A stretch of DNA of 64,000 nt, taken from the NCBI GenBank assembly GCA_028673005.1, contig CM054117.1, forward strand, positions 29,794,561 to 29,858,560, written 5' to 3'. The translations under genes and the position numbers were made by a program. Positions 33,761 to 47,484 of this stretch are shown here, one piece after another; position 1 is the first letter of the stretch, and each line of letters opens with the position of its first letter. This stretch comes from Tanypteryx hageni. Taxonomy: Eukaryota; Arthropoda; Insecta; Odonata; Petaluridae. Below the pieces are notes generated by a model, which was not told the DNA's origin, searched no databases, and worked only from the letters and a program-made list of their open reading frames with translations.

Positions 33761-35265
33761 CCAATGTCACCCTCCATGCCAGCGGAGATTGGGTTCTCGA
33801 AGCAAAGCAAACGCGTAAAACTATGTTTCTATACTACAGACTTTTATCATTCACCTTTGCCGAGGAACAGTTTATCCATAAAAATCAACAAAAAATACTA
33901 TAAAACACCATTTGGAACGATTAAAATGTAATCACTCTAAGTCACAATTCAAACCGAAACACGAAAAATCACATTTCAAAGCTGAGTATCAACATTTAAA
34001 AGCAAAATAAGCTAGAATAACTCGAAATTACAATTCGAATCCAGAACCATGCAAAACAACATAAGAACATTGATAACAACATCGACAGGACAAGCAGGAT
34101 AAGCTCCGTGGAACATAAAGTAAATTTAAGCCTAATAACCTACTTTACAAATCCATCTGCATACTCTCTGTTTGTTTTTGTTTGTGTGTACATAATCTAA
34201 AAAACCTAGTTTTACATTCTAAACCCTACCATTAAATCTCTTCAAAATTATTGTTTGACTATAAAAAATTGCTAACATCTAATGAGTACAAATATGATAA
34301 AAATAAGCAGTCTCACTGGATAGCTTTACTCAAAGGCGCATCAGAATAAGTGCTAAAAATATGACATTTGAGATCCAAGATACTGGTTTAAAATAAATGC
34401 AATTTTCAGCTAGCGGCTGGTTTAAAATAGATTCAAATCCAAAGTTGAGTGACAAGTTTTTTAGAAGATAAACAGGTAACTTGCTTTTTAATTTCAGGAA
34501 AACCGTGAGGTATCACTTAAAAAACATATTATGACTAAGAAAAATTTTAAAAACATGACAAAATTAATTTTTACAGCACCACAACTTTTATTTAAAAAAC
34601 TCATGACCCGGGCTTCAATGCTTAGCATCATCATCATTGTGGTGTTGTAAAAGTAAATTTTGTAGTGTTTTTTAAAATGAAATGCCACCAATTGAAGGTC
34701 CATACAGTCAAGTTTGTAAGAAAAATTCATTTAATTTTTCACAAATTGTTTTATAAGATAATTGTTTCATTATAACATGCAATAATTTAAAGAGGGAGAA
34801 ACTATTGTAGAAACAACAATTTTATGTGTATCTCAGAATATCAATTTAGAATAAACAAGAAGTTCAAACCAGGACTAATGCAGGCTGGTTTCCCAAAGTT
34901 GACTTCCGGAATTGATTACTTATATTGACAGGAAATGTTTCAGTATGTTAGTCATTCCAAGGAATTCTCATATCATAGATACCATTTATAATTCATAGTT
35001 TATCAATGATAGAGAAAAATTGAAAACAAATTAATAGAGTATTATCAGGTTTAAAATACTAAAAGAATTGTCAAAATCTCTTTCTAACAATGTATTTTGC
35101 ATGTATTTTTTTAAAATAAACAAATTTAATAAATGTTGCTGTTTATATGCTAATATGTATGGATCAACTATCCATCACTGAAGGGTAGTCGAATGGAAAA
35201 GAAAATAACCCATTTGCTCACTCCTGCTCAAGCTGAGTTCAGTAACAATCGTCTTCATGGCAACA
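33761..35265. other. Noncoding, nothing recognised
   Basis: AT-rich DNA. Short frames (33740-33931, 34494-34730 minus) lack domains. Confidence 0.5.
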
Positions 35266-35690
35266 ATCCAATAAAATGCGATTTATAATGCAAAAATGCT
35301 GTTTTCGTAGAAATTCATGAAAATACGATCAATATTATGTGATAAGAATTAGAATCTACATTCTTTTTCCCTTAGAACAGTACAATCCTCGCTTCAAATC
35401 ACAATTTTGAGATATTTTAAAGTATTAAAGAAAACATCTCTGCACAATGGATATGAGATTTCCTATGTAAAACAAATGGGGGAAAATGTTCCTGGAATTG
35501 AACCCGGGACTTCAATCTTTGACAAATAAAATATAGCCTGGAGGTGGGCCCTGGCAGCATGAGCCACATACCAAGTTTCATGAAAATCGGTCCATTGGTG
35601 CAAAAGTTATTAGTAGGGGACAGACATACACATAGACGGGGCCATTTCATAAGGCTGACTTTCCTTGATGAGGATTGTGATTCTATTAAA
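35266..35690 (-). mobile_element. Helitron-like element, fragment copy 4
   Basis: Matches copy 2 in the same orientation: 'tcaatcttt' after a B-box-like GGTTCAATTCC (minus strand, near 35500), 'aagtttcatgaaaatcggtc' and 'ggggacagacatacaca'. Neither the TC start nor the hairpin plus CTAGT end is clear. The frame at 35417-35758 (minus) is repeat translation. Confidence 0.65.
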
Positions 35691-36285
35691 AGCATACTAA
35701 AATTACTAAATAAATGATGATGTTGCGCAAGAATGGAGAAATCATCCTTTTTGTTCAAGCTATAATCTTTTTAAATATCCTTATTTGTTAAGGATATCTC
35801 ACTCAGAAGCAATAAGCAGAATGAACATATTCTGGCTGTCATCACATTTCGTTGCTCAGTATGACAGAAAGCTTTTTATATGCCTTCCAGTCATGCAAGC
35901 ACTATGTTTGATAGTCAATGCAAAACTGTGTTTTCTGTAAAGTGACATAATTTCTGAGATCATGTGCCTAATTTCAATTTAAAAATATTCTTCAAAAAAA
36001 TTGTCTTGAATTAATCTGTTATAACCCACTTAACTCCAGCCTCACTTTCAGTCATCATGCCCTTGTGCTACAGTCAGCCTGAGGATATAAGGAGTGACTT
36101 TCTGAAAGCCTCCAGCTGTTATTCCATTTATAGAATTTCTTTTGATCCTAAATGATTTTTGAAGCATTCATGCATCAGAACATATGTCAGACAATATTTT
36201 GTGTGTTTGTAATAGTAATATTCCACAAACACTTTATGTTGGTGCAGCTAGTATTGAATAATATATAGTTCATTTGCAATCTCAT
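35691..36285. other. Noncoding, nothing recognised
   Basis: No open frame or repeat relation noted. Confidence 0.5.
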
Positions 36286-36632
36286 GAAAACGGTCGACCA
36301 GTCAAAAAATCACCATCTTATGAGGGTCAGGAGCATTGGGATACCTCCCCTGAAATGCTTCTTGCACCTGTGCATATGTCCGAGTTATGAAATAATGTTC
36401 AATTGAGAAAATCCACTGCACTTGGGAAAACGAAATGTTTCTCCCGCTGCAGACAAAATACTACTGGCGCTAGATGGGACACATGATACTACCTGTCAGC
36501 GATTATGAGGCATCATGACAAACAGGGGGTACCAGTTGTTGTCCACAGGAAAAGTTCCAACATGTTTTCATGGATTGCCAGACACATAAATGTTGGGTTG
36601 CATGACTTTTGGATCACCCTGTATATGTCTGA
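36286..36632 (+). repeat. Possible old repeat ending 'ggatcaccctgtata'
   Basis: GC-richer block in AT-rich surroundings. It ends with 'ttttggatcaccctgtata', a phrase frequent at repeat ends in insect genomes. No second copy lies in this window and its boundaries are uncertain. Confidence 0.35.
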
Positions 36633-36732
36633 CGAGATGGAACGATATTACCGATGTGTGTGTTGTACCAGAATGGTGTTCTGGTATATTCCAGCTCATT
36701 CCATCAGTGATTCTAACTGTGTTAAGCAGTGA

Positions 36733-39700
36733 TAAATTTCTAGTTATCTAATTCAGCAGCATTTTATTTATTCATTAATGGTTTTTTATGGATATAGCCC
36801 AGAAACCAAAGTACTTAAATAAAGTCTGAATTATGATTATCTGAGATTAATTAAATGCATTATTTAATCTATAAATACATATTTAATACGATTTACCTAA
36901 AGTATATATAAGAATTTAAATTTTTAAGTTAAGTTTGAATATCTGTTACTTTATTTTACTTTGTTTTTGAGTTTATTGTGATTATTATTTTGTATTGACT
37001 GAGCACATTATTTTATTTTGTTTGTTAAATACTCTTCAAAATGTATGTCATTATTTCAGTGTTGGTAGAATATACATTATCTTTTTTATAACAAAATCTT
37101 CTCTTGTTTATTTAGTCCATTAACGGTGTCATGATATGGTTAATGAAACCAGAATATTGAGAGCTTTTATATGAGTATAGTGATGATATATTAACAAAAA
37201 GCTGAAAAAGATTAATCCTACTGTGCACTTTTTCCCCTTTTCTTTCAACATACTCTTTTTGTTTTTTATGAATCTTGTCAACCTACACTTGCCCCATGCT
37301 TGAAAAACAAGATTTCCAATTGATAGTTTGAAGATCTATTTCTTTTGTAGGCAGTTTATATGGATGAAAAATGTGCATGCTGCCACATTTCATATCTTAT
37401 TGACTTGTTTAGTTTTAAACCACATAATACATTAATACAAATCTTTTCTTGACCAGTGATGCAAACATGGAATTTTAGATGATATATTAAAAAGGGAGCA
37501 TACAAGCTAAAGCAAGATATGGTTGGTATGTTAGCCACTCAATAGTGATTTAATAATTTCAAAAATTAGCACTAATTAAATTACTTCAACTATGCATCCA
37601 ATTCATTACAGCTGTGGTTCCTAATCCTTTTACAAGCCAATTTATAGTTCACTTCTATATTCGAAGGGCCTTCTACTACTTCATGTTATTGTAGATGAAC
37701 TACTGGCAAAAAACTTCTTTTATTGTGAATTAATAATAATTAGGTATTTAAAAAATTAAAATGGACAAATACATTCCTTGAATGTATGTAGATATTATGG
37801 AGAGAGGGAGGAGCTGAGACATATGTGAAAACAGATAATAATCCTTCAAACATTTCAAGTACCAATTATTTATGCATACAAAATAATCACAATAACAACA
37901 ATGGCATCAATTTGAAATATGAAATTTCTCTGAGAGGAAAGTTGTGGGATGGTGCTCAATTTAGGAAATCTTGTGCATCACAAAATGTGTGTTCTCAATA
38001 AATAAACATTGCAAAAATGATGCAAAGATCAGCATTATTTATCTTAATGGGCTAATAACATACATATGACTGCCTCATTCAGAAAAGGTAAATTTAACTC
38101 TCTGGTACTCACGCTGGGTAGATTTCTACCCCACCCCTCACATTTTAGGATGTTTTCCCTCCCGTTTGTTTTTCACTGTCTCCTCCTTTTCAGTAGCTGA
38201 AATGACATGTGTGAAGAAGGTTTCTAGGCAAAAACTTCTAGTATTGTGTCAACCGCTTTTGAGTAAGGAAAATTTTTCTTAGATGGTGCACGGCAATTTG
38301 AGACAAACATCTGTGATATATCTCCTTGTGTGGAAAATATTGTTGCTGTTTTGGTGAATTAGTTTTAAATGCAACAATTGACAGTTTTTTCATGTTTCTG
38401 TTTCTCACTCAACAAATTTTAACTGATACCTATAATATCTGAGGTGAAGAAAAAACTTACTATCTTTTCACTTTCTCTCTCCATATGCAATAATATTGAT
38501 AGTAAATAATTCAATTTTTATGCACTAATTGTCTCAAATTAATTAATTTATACTTTTTGGTTGTGTATGAGACATCTGAGAAAAATTATGAGTCATCATG
38601 AGAAAAGTAGATGTGTATGAAACATCTGACAAAATGAGGACTCTTTTGAAAAATAGTAAAATTATTACAATTGTCCTTTTATAAACTTTTATGTATTTAT
38701 TATATATTTATATTAAAAAGTAATTGTAATTTAACCATTTTTTACCAAATTTCATTTTGAATATTAATGAAGATATTCTCATTCCTCCTTTAATGGAAAT
38801 TAGCTGATAAATATCAGCAACTGCATTTGGATAATTGAAATATTTTATTCAGGTTTCATTTTAATTCATCCATGTCTGATTACATTTCTACATTTGCCTT
38901 TAGTGAAATTAGTCACATATGGTTCTTCGGCTATGTTGCAGCTGAGTTAATCCTGAGCTGGCCGTTATATCCTGAAACTACAGAGTATTATCAAATTAGG
39001 TTCATTAGCGAAATCTCAGGGTTGCTAATTGATTACATGCTGAGCAAGACATCCAAGATGACCAGATTTTTCTACAGAGATATGTATCAATTTGGTACAA
39101 CTTCATTTTTGAAATGAAATGCCATTTTTTTGTTGCAATTTTTTTAGACTTTTGAGAAGTATGAGGTAAAAATAGGGATAATGTCCAAAGGAGCTAGGAT
39201 GCTCACTTATTACTACTTAGATGACGTTGGCCAAGTAAATGTGACTGCTGATCAAAAGGAGTTAACCTCTTGACTGAAACAGCTAGCAGGAATGAATTTA
39301 CTGACATTTTGAAGAGAATGCTTACCATGGAACAGTTACAACTTTCCTTGCTGGTTTAATTGTTCTTTTTCAACAGTTTTTGGATTATTTCTCACTTTTC
39401 AGTCCAATTTAACATATATTCACTTTAGGAGCAAAGCATATTTTTAGGAGAAGCCTTGAACCAAAACTTTATTACCTTGGTGCATTTAGTGGACTATGCT
39501 CATTGCAGCAACATTAATGTGCAAATGATGAAAGTTAGTCACTGTAATGGCTACAGCTCAAACAATAACTCCCAATTATTCAAGTTCCTTTTGTTACGGA
39601 TTATGCTGAATTTGTTTATACAGCCTATAAATGATAAAAATACTAAAAATCACGCGTTGTTCTGGTTATGTCCTAGCTTTTCTTCCTCAAATCACATTAT

Positions 39701-42384
39701 ATTCTAGTCTTCCTCAGAATCTGATCACCAAATTCATGGGTGCCATTTCCTTCAGGGCAGGCTGCACAAACCTAAAGGTAAAATGGTTCTATGATGGGAT
39801 TTGGATCAGACAAAAGTTTTGTGGCATGAGTTACATGTGAATCAATATTCGAATACTAGACTCAAACATAAAACATTATTCATTGCTGGCCCTTATCTAA
39901 ACACCCCAGATAAAGAATTACAATGTTTATCTCACATTTGTACATTCTTTAAGTAGCTTTTTGCTGAATAGGGGTTGAACTATAAGGTGTCCAAATATTC
40001 AGAAATTCTTCAACAGAGGAAAGAATGATTCATAGCATCCATATAGGGGCATGATTAGGGACTACAGAGTCATTTAATAATCTGGAGCAGGAATCTCCCA
40101 GCCTTAGACTCAAGTGTTCTCAAATTAAGCTGCATGATAAATTTTTATAAATCATAAGCAATAACATTTTAATTTTTTATCCAGTTCTTTTGATTGCAGC
40201 CATCATGTGTTTCCTTTTTTATAACTTAAAATTCAAGTGCAGGAAAGTTGTAGAAGGATGAAATTTACAATGACAATGTAATTTCATTAATTTTATTCAT
40301 TTCTTTGAAGCAGGATAAGGACAAACCCAGGTTTGGTAGTCCAAAAATATTCATATGTAAAATTCATAATAGAAGACCACTTGAAAATATTTGGAATCAA
40401 CAAAAGCAACTTTGATCATTCATTCAAATCACCAAATATTTGTGCATGTCACTCAGAAAATTATTAACTATCTGTTGTCATTACCAATCAGGCATTTTAA
40501 ACAAACATTATGTAAAAATTCTGTTATAAACATAAGTTTATTTTAGGAAGGAGTTTGATAGTCTTGCTTACTGATTTGATTAATCTTAAATTACACGTAA
40601 TCATGATGATTGTCACTACAGAAGGGGATGGATTGAATTCATTGTATTGGTAGTATTATCTGTGAGGAAAGTAAAATTATTGATATTTTAATATTTACTC
40701 TTGGAATTTCATAACTATAATCTTACAGGAAAAATTTATCTATGAATGCAATTTTAAACTAAAAAAAATCACCCTCAGTTTTTAGCTTTGCTCAAATTTT
40801 TTCCTTATTCAACACAATATGAGCCAAAACACAAACACATGTTCCTACTAATATTTTATTACTTCTTTGATTGGCCATCCCAAGAAACATGCATTAACTC
40901 TGTTAAAAATTAAATTTGGCCCCATAAAGTTGAATAAAATCATAAAAGATGTATTCTGGATTGAAAGATTATATGGTTGCTAAACATTAAAAAGGTAATA
41001 AGAGCAGGTAAGTATCATATGTAAAAATTAACATCATTTGAAGGAGTTACCATCTTTATCTCTGTTATAAATTCTCTGACTCCTGAGAAACTAAGGTTAG
41101 AATCATGACACTTTGAATGCAATTGAATGAAGGGTGAAAAATAAATAAAAGCACAAATTAAAAATCCCATGGATAATATGTACTTTGATCAAAATAATAA
41201 ATGCCCACTGAATAATTAAAACAATCTAATTATCAATCCTACATTACTGTTTTTCATTAAAGAACCATAATGAATCTAATTTAACAAGTCAAGTTCAGGT
41301 CTTTTACAAACAATTCTAAGCATTCTGAAATTTCTCTTAGCTGCTATCTGAAATAAAAAATATTATATGTCAATGCACAATTTTTTATACTTCAATTTCA
41401 AACTCATAAGGGAAAATTAATGATTAGAGATTAGTTACACAATTTGACATCATCTCTATTCCTTTCATTTATGGAATGATTAAAACAGAAATGATTTTGA
41501 AATAAATTTTTGTATTGTATCCAATAATCTCAGAATTACTATCATATAGCAACTCATTTTGTTCCCCTTACCACAAAACACCAATTATCTGCTACACAAC
41601 AGTACAATTCATAATTTCAACTTAAAAAATTTAATAACCATATTATGGCTTCATTACAGCAGTTGATAAGGATACATCCTGCAGCCAAAATAGTTAAATA
41701 AATAAGATGCCAATTACAGTAACAAAGAAGCTATCCTGAGTAGTAAAGATGATTTTGAAACAATCAGTGAATTAACACTGAGGATTGTTATTTTGTAAGT
41801 GAAATATGCAACTGGTTCATTCAACCACATTTTGACTACAGGGATTATCTATGTTCTCTATGGTATTAAGCTGACAAATAAGATCTTTCCCAAAACAATT
41901 ACGAAAACCATCTCAAAAACTTATTTCAGAGTTGTTACCACATTTGAGACAACTTCATCCATTTCTCTCAAAATTCTTCACTAAAACCATTACTATCCAT
42001 GAAATATAAGTAATGTTATTCTATTTTTTATATGAAAGAATCAGGACATATAAGTTGCATTTTCTCGACAACATAAAAATGTATTATGGAAACAATTTAT
42101 CCTTTGGTTAAATTGTAAATAAGTCCTTTGGTAATTAAAGAATTATTTTTAATCTCTCCAAGTCAAATTGTCTACTTCCAATTTGGAAATTTACAACTTA
42201 AAATAATTTAGACATCCTGAAAAAGAAAAAATCAGATTAATTATGAAAAGTAATTGCATTTTAAAAAGTTGCATTGGACTAAAATAAGTGTTTTAGTTCA
42301 ATGAAAATTAAATACACTTTAAAATGTTTGGAATTTGATTAATGTAAAGTCAACTTAAGAATGCAAGATCATTATATTATATAG
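36733..42384. other. Long featureless AT-rich interval
   Basis: 5.6 kb without a gene, RNA or transposon that I can recognise. Frames of 60-83 codons (38872-39117, 39456-39707 and others) show no domains. A short stretch at 41767-41830 resembles 46556-46605 ('gtgaattaacactga' and 'gcaactgg'-like sequence), perhaps an old repeat. CpG is very rare. Confidence 0.5.
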
Positions 42385-42725
42385 CAGAGGTCGGAAACTT
42401 ATGGCATGCAGGCTGGATATGACCTCCGAGAGCATTTTATGCAGCTCATGAAGCGATGATGAAAAAGTGATAGGTAAAATTTAACAAAAAATTTCGTATT
42501 TTTCCAGTAAAATTATGATCTCAAAACCTTTTCTGGTGAAGTTTTAACGCTAGTAAATTATTTAGACTTGATTGTTACTAATGAGACCAAAGAATCTCTA
42601 GGTAACTTTGCATGTAAACACTCATCCAGCACGCCAAAGTTCTTGTGACCTCCTCCAATGCGGCCCTTTGAAGACTTTATGACTTTGAATGTGGCCCACC
42701 ATGCAGAAAAGGTTGCCGACCCTTG
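42385..42725 (+). mobile_element. hAT MITE with perfect 8-bp target duplication
   Basis: A 341-bp element beginning CAGAGGTCGGAAACTT and ending AAGGTTGCCGACCCTTG, diverged inverted repeats. It is flanked on both sides by TTATATAG (42377-42384 and 42726-42733). 'atgcaggctgg' near the left end and 'ggcccaccatgcag' near the right end are typical subterminal sequence of this hAT group. No coding capacity; the minus-strand frames across it are not genes. Confidence 0.93.
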
Positions 42726-45572
42726 TTATATAGTATAAGAATGCAATTTTTTGCATTTCCATATTCACCAGGATAGTTTTTTCCTTGGTGTAATTTTTTC
42801 TCATTTACTTTAACAGGGCAATTTGGGAATTTTGTCATGTAGTTTACTTGTCTTAATTCAAATACAACTGGAAGAAGCAATTGGAATAATCTTTCCCAGT
42901 GTTAAATTTCACCAAAAAATAAATTTCCATATCTGCTGACCGGTTTGGTCTTCTGTCTTTAGAATCACAAATGTGACTGAGATTCTGATGGATATGCTGT
43001 TTGACAAAATTTAGACATCTTTGTTTTTTATTCTTTTGCATTTATGATTTAACAGTTTCCAAATTATGGTATAGAAACACGTTATCTGTCTTTAACATAA
43101 CAATGCCTTATAATTTCACATACTTGCATGTTCACATTGTAAAAGATATCCTACGAGCTCTGGAATAAAGGGAAACGGAAATATAAGGTAGTAAATAAAG
43201 TATTTCTCAGAGATAAAATTTAGTTGGCCTGTAAGGTTATCCTTTTATCCTGCCAAGGTCCGGATGATTAAATATTTAATATTACATACAGACAATAGCA
43301 TTTTATATAACTTGGATTTTATACTTTATATGGAAAAATTAACTAAACAATTCTTATTAATAGTATAATATTAAAAATGAAAACTGTTTTGAATTTTTTA
43401 CCTAATTTCAAAGCAATGGTAATTCCATTCTTTACCATGAGACTTTTATTGATCGCAATGTTTGAAATTTAGGAAAACATTTCAGTGCTCAGATTAACTG
43501 TAATGGAGCTAAATAACTAAAATTATTATGAAAAGTTTTCTGTTCTGATTTCTTGAGAGCACCTCATAGATTTGGGGTGCAAAAAAAAAGGTTTGGGACA
43601 TTTATGAAGGATATTTCTCAGATATAATTAAAGATTCTTCAGAAATGCTTAGAAAATGGTCAAAATACACACATGAACTGTAGAAACAACCTGTAAATCT
43701 CTGGATTTTTTTAGTATCCACAATGAAAACTTTCCAAATAATTTTATTTCAAATTTGTTACTGTAAGAAGTTCAGGGAAGTTCTGGTGTTAATACTGGGG
43801 ACATAATTAAAAAAAATCAATTTGAAAGATTATTTTTAAATGGATAAAAAAACTTCCCAACTCCGGTTTAAGGGAATATCTGCTATGTTTGAGAGACTTT
43901 GGGCTTAATCAGTAATAGACGTCATCATCTCTGTAAGTCGGACATATAAAGTAAATTCATAAAATACGAAAATTTCAAATATCACGAAAGGTGGAATATC
44001 TATGGATTCTGAAAAACAAACTGAAAAAAGTTTAAACCACTTTGAAATGACAGCTTACGACAACCATGACTGGACTTCAGGTAACTTTTTCTAAATGCTT
44101 TGCGCAGATCTCAATAAAAAAACAACTAGGTAACATTTATTTTAATTTGTCATCATACCATAGTCGTTGCTTTGAATAATGATTTTTTTATTGACCGAAT
44201 ATATTTTCGAACCTAAAGTACGCCTACAATATTATTAAAGAAGCGTTCTAAACGAGAGAATTTGCTACTCCACGATCATCACGTAATATTATTTAAAGCC
44301 ATTTTGTCATTTTTACGGTAGTATTGCTATAGTTTGCATGCACTCCGATTTTGTTATACATTCAATGTACGCCAAGCTGATATTTACGCATCTTTATTTG
44401 CTTACATTTTTATATCAATCGAAAGGAAAGTGGTTACGTCATCTATCGACAGGAAAAGAGTAGAATTAGCACCGAATAGAAACAAATTACCGCATACATA
44501 ATCTACAACTCTTCGCTTAGCCCCTCATCGGATTAGATATGGCCCCCTTTAACGTTTGCATTAACCTCGAAGAAAGATTCGTTTTCGTCAACCGTCACGT
44601 TATTTTTTAATCAATTTGTATATATCTGTATGAAGATCTTTCCGATTGGTTTCAGCTATATTTTATTGTGGATTCTTCATTTTTTATCATTGAGTTGGTA
44701 ATTTATATACAAAATTAATATAAGAAGACTGAGAAGACTCTTCCAACGCTTCAGCAATTTCATTGAATCGGCAATCAAAATTTCTTTGGCATAAGTATAG
44801 AGCAACATAAATTACATCTGCGAAGCATAACTTAAAACAGGAACATTAACATGCATGTTTTTACGACGAAAAACATCAGTAAACATAACCTATCACAATT
44901 TGAACAAGATAACAGGGCCAAAAAACAACACGAAAACTTCCGGCCGCAAGGTAATAAATGGTCAACACTCGTATAATTCCGGAAACGTCTGCGTGAAAGA
45001 ACTTAGGCCATCAACGACGTCCAAGGCTCTCAAAGAGTCTCTCAAACCGTGTGCGGTCGCACTATAAAAAAATGAAGTACCAAGAGATCCAGGCTCACTA
45101 CGGAGGCACAACACCTCTCAATGAACATAGTTCAGATTTCCGAGAAAGATGTTTCACAAGGGAGCACCGTTAAGTAGGACATGCTGACATACGTGCCGAT
45201 GCACTTAAAAACGCTTCCGATGGCCTCGCCATGGCCCGAGTCCCCTCGCGTCGTGCCCGTCAACAAAATAAACATCCGTCGCATCGATTTCTTTCGCGAA
45301 GACATCTTCCGCTTCGCTTCTGCATCCGCAAATTTTTTTCTGGGACATCGTCCGACACAAACTGTTCGCCGACACTTTTCCTCTCGTCCTCCAAATAGAG
45401 GACAACGAAAAGACCGCAATTCCATATTAAATGTTTCTCAAGGAAAGAATGAATCCGTTCCGATGTACGTAGTTTCCGTTAAGTTCCATTTCGCAACTTT
45501 TTTAAAACTTAAACGTCACGACACGCAAGTCAAGCGAGGAGGGGTGGGTGTGGGGGAATTTGCAGGAGCCCC
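42726..45572. other. Noncoding; includes likely 3' UTR of WSCD gene
   Basis: No coding sequence recognised. CpG content rises from about 44.4 kb on. The part adjacent to 45573 is presumably the 3' untranslated region of the WSCD gene on the minus strand. A polyadenylation signal could not be chosen with confidence; the nearest AATAAA on the minus strand that I noted is near 44662. Confidence 0.5.
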
Positions 45573-46036
45573 TCATCCAGCGGCGTCGGCGGGAGGGGGC
45601 AGCTCTTCCGGGGCGGGGTCCCTCGGCGTGTGGGGCGGGGGCAGCAGGGTATCCGGTGGAGGCTGCTGCGGGTGCGGGGTCGTGGCCGCGCTCGTTCCCT
45701 TGGTGGGGGACGTGGAGGAGAGGAGGCCCCTGAGGGCCACCATGACGTCTTCCTCGCCCCTCCGCAGGGCGGCCCTCATCGAAGGGGTGTAGGGATCGAA
45801 GGGAAGAGCCCGCCGGCGCCTCTTGTATATGCCCTCACGTCGCGAGAGGGCGCAGTCCAGGGCAGACGGCAAAGGGGTGAGGTTGAGGAAGTTGAGGACG
45901 GCCTTGAGCTCCTCTTCGACGTTGGTGACGAGTTGGTCGTACAGCACCACGTGCCGGGGCCCGTCGAAGTGGATCAGCCAGTCGAGGTTCGTCTTCTTCC
46001 AGGTGATGAGCTTCTCGGTCACGAAGTCCTGCCAAT
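45573..46036 (-). CDS. WSCD: WSCD terminal coding exon
   Basis: 464 nt. Acceptor aacgctcag ends at 46037; AT-TGG completes Tyr-Trp with the T of the previous exon. It runs to a stop at 45573-45575. GC- and CpG-rich, with the proline-rich tail in the last 150 nt. Plus-strand frames here (45181-45792, 45630-46040) are shadows. Confidence 0.9.
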
Positions 46037-47174
46037 CTGAGCGTTTGACAAGAACGTTTGAGTTTTAGTTATTGAAACTAACGCGATAAATAAAAAATAC
46101 ATTATTTACGAGACGGATTCTATCATATCAAATGAATTACATGTCAACACAATAAGGAGAATTAAAATACGGAGTGTCTAAATATGCCAAAATAGAATTT
46201 AGTATATATTTATTCATTATTATATATAATAATAATTATTATTATTATTGTTATTCGACGACTCATTTCATCAACAGATAAAATATATCAAAGCACTCAT
46301 GGAAAGAATTTAGATTGTTAGTGAAATGCTTTTCTTCTGGTACATGTTCATTCTAATTGTGAATTTATGAAAATCTAATAATATTTAATTTTTTGATAGC
46401 CACAGCGATGAAAAAATTATCAAGTTCGTTATTCTAACGGCAAAGATAAAACTGCTAAACCATGATTCTTCAAAAGTCATAAAATGATTATGGAAACAAA
46501 ATGCGCATTTCGGCTACAACTGCTATCGATGGCATATTCTTTCCAGAATCTACTATCGGTGAATTAACACTGATGATGGCTGCCTCGTAAAATAAATGCG
46601 CATTGGTAATCGCAACCATTTTATGAGTTTTGGAGATTTCTGACTTCGCAATTTTAGCCACAGTGCTGCCATTCACAAGATCACAGACAAAAAGGTTGCA
46701 AAGCACCTCAATCAAGGCTAAGTAGTGATACTAAATTAACCATGAGCATCGTTTTAGTTAAACCTTGACGACCGGCATTATTTTCATGCGATAGATACAT
46801 AAAATTATAAAAACCGGCGAAAGGCGCTCTCTTCAATGACTAGCACGAAAAAGGTTTCGCGAGTGTTTTACGCAATTAGGCTGTCGAGCGGGGACTACGC
46901 CGTCGCGAGAGCGTGTACTTACATTTACCGCGGTTGCGGCGGTATCTGTCGGGAGAAGCGAACCCGACATGGCCGCCGCTCTGGCGGTTGAACTCCGCGT
47001 GTATGGCGGGACCCGGAGAGCGTATCAGGATGATAGCGCGGGAGAATGGGGCCCTCGCAGAGGGTCCGGACTCGTGGGTCTTAACCACGGCCACGGAGCC
47101 GTTGACGACGGACTCGGCGGGGAAGCCATTTTTCAGGAGGCCGTAGTCCTTGTACACGCTCCCGGTGTAGAAAC
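45573..47174 (-). CDS. WSCD: WSC-domain/sulfotransferase family protein, 3' two exons (partial)
   Basis: Two exons (46923-47174 and 45573-46036) join in frame across an 886-bp GT-AG intron. They encode the C-terminal half of the sulfotransferase domain of the WSCD family (vertebrate WSCD1/2, fly CG9164), Golgi type II membrane proteins; vertebrate members are named sialate O-sulfotransferases. Seen in order: [44 protein letters not shown] (cofactor 3'-phosphate-binding region), [69 protein letters not shown]. The tail of about 50 residues is Pro/Ala/Thr-rich low complexity, unlike the short tails I recall. The N-terminal anchor, WSC domains and the PAPS 5'-phosphosulfate loop (PGSGNTW-type) lie upstream and were not found; these are probably beyond 64000 or in small exons I missed. 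Confidence 0.9.
46216..46255. repeat. (ATT)n/AT-rich microsatellite in WSCD intron
   Basis: A TATATA run followed by ATT repeats. Confidence 0.9.
46923..47174 (-). CDS. WSCD: WSCD internal exon
   Basis: 252 nt. Acceptor gcctccgcag ends at 47175. The exon begins GT-TTC-TAC, so the previous exon supplies one base (Gly). It ends GGT-AAA-T before donor GTAAGT (46922-46917). Homology starts exactly at the acceptor. Confidence 0.9.
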
Positions 47175-47484
47175 CTGCGGAGGCGATGGAAAAATTGCTC
47201 ATTGGTGGTCATGGAAATTGGAAAAACAAATGCATAACATGTTTTAAGAGTATTATCGATATTATTGTACATTTTTTCTTGTGCCAAAAGAATTCTTCAA
47301 TAAAGGAGTGCAGATGCCCAATAATTAAGCCGGAATTTTTCATTTTAATAACATCAGGCGGAGTATCAGATCTTGCGTGAACAGCTGACGTTATTATTTA
47401 ACAAGTTTTAGCAAACGAAATATAAGGCAGATTATTTACAGATTCATTCAAAACGACGAAGAATGACTTATACATCATTTTCAA

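Noticed and set aside
45181..46068. Plus-strand frames up to 203 codons
   Set aside because: Antisense shadows of the GC-rich WSCD terminal exon and its 3' UTR; no domain on this strand.
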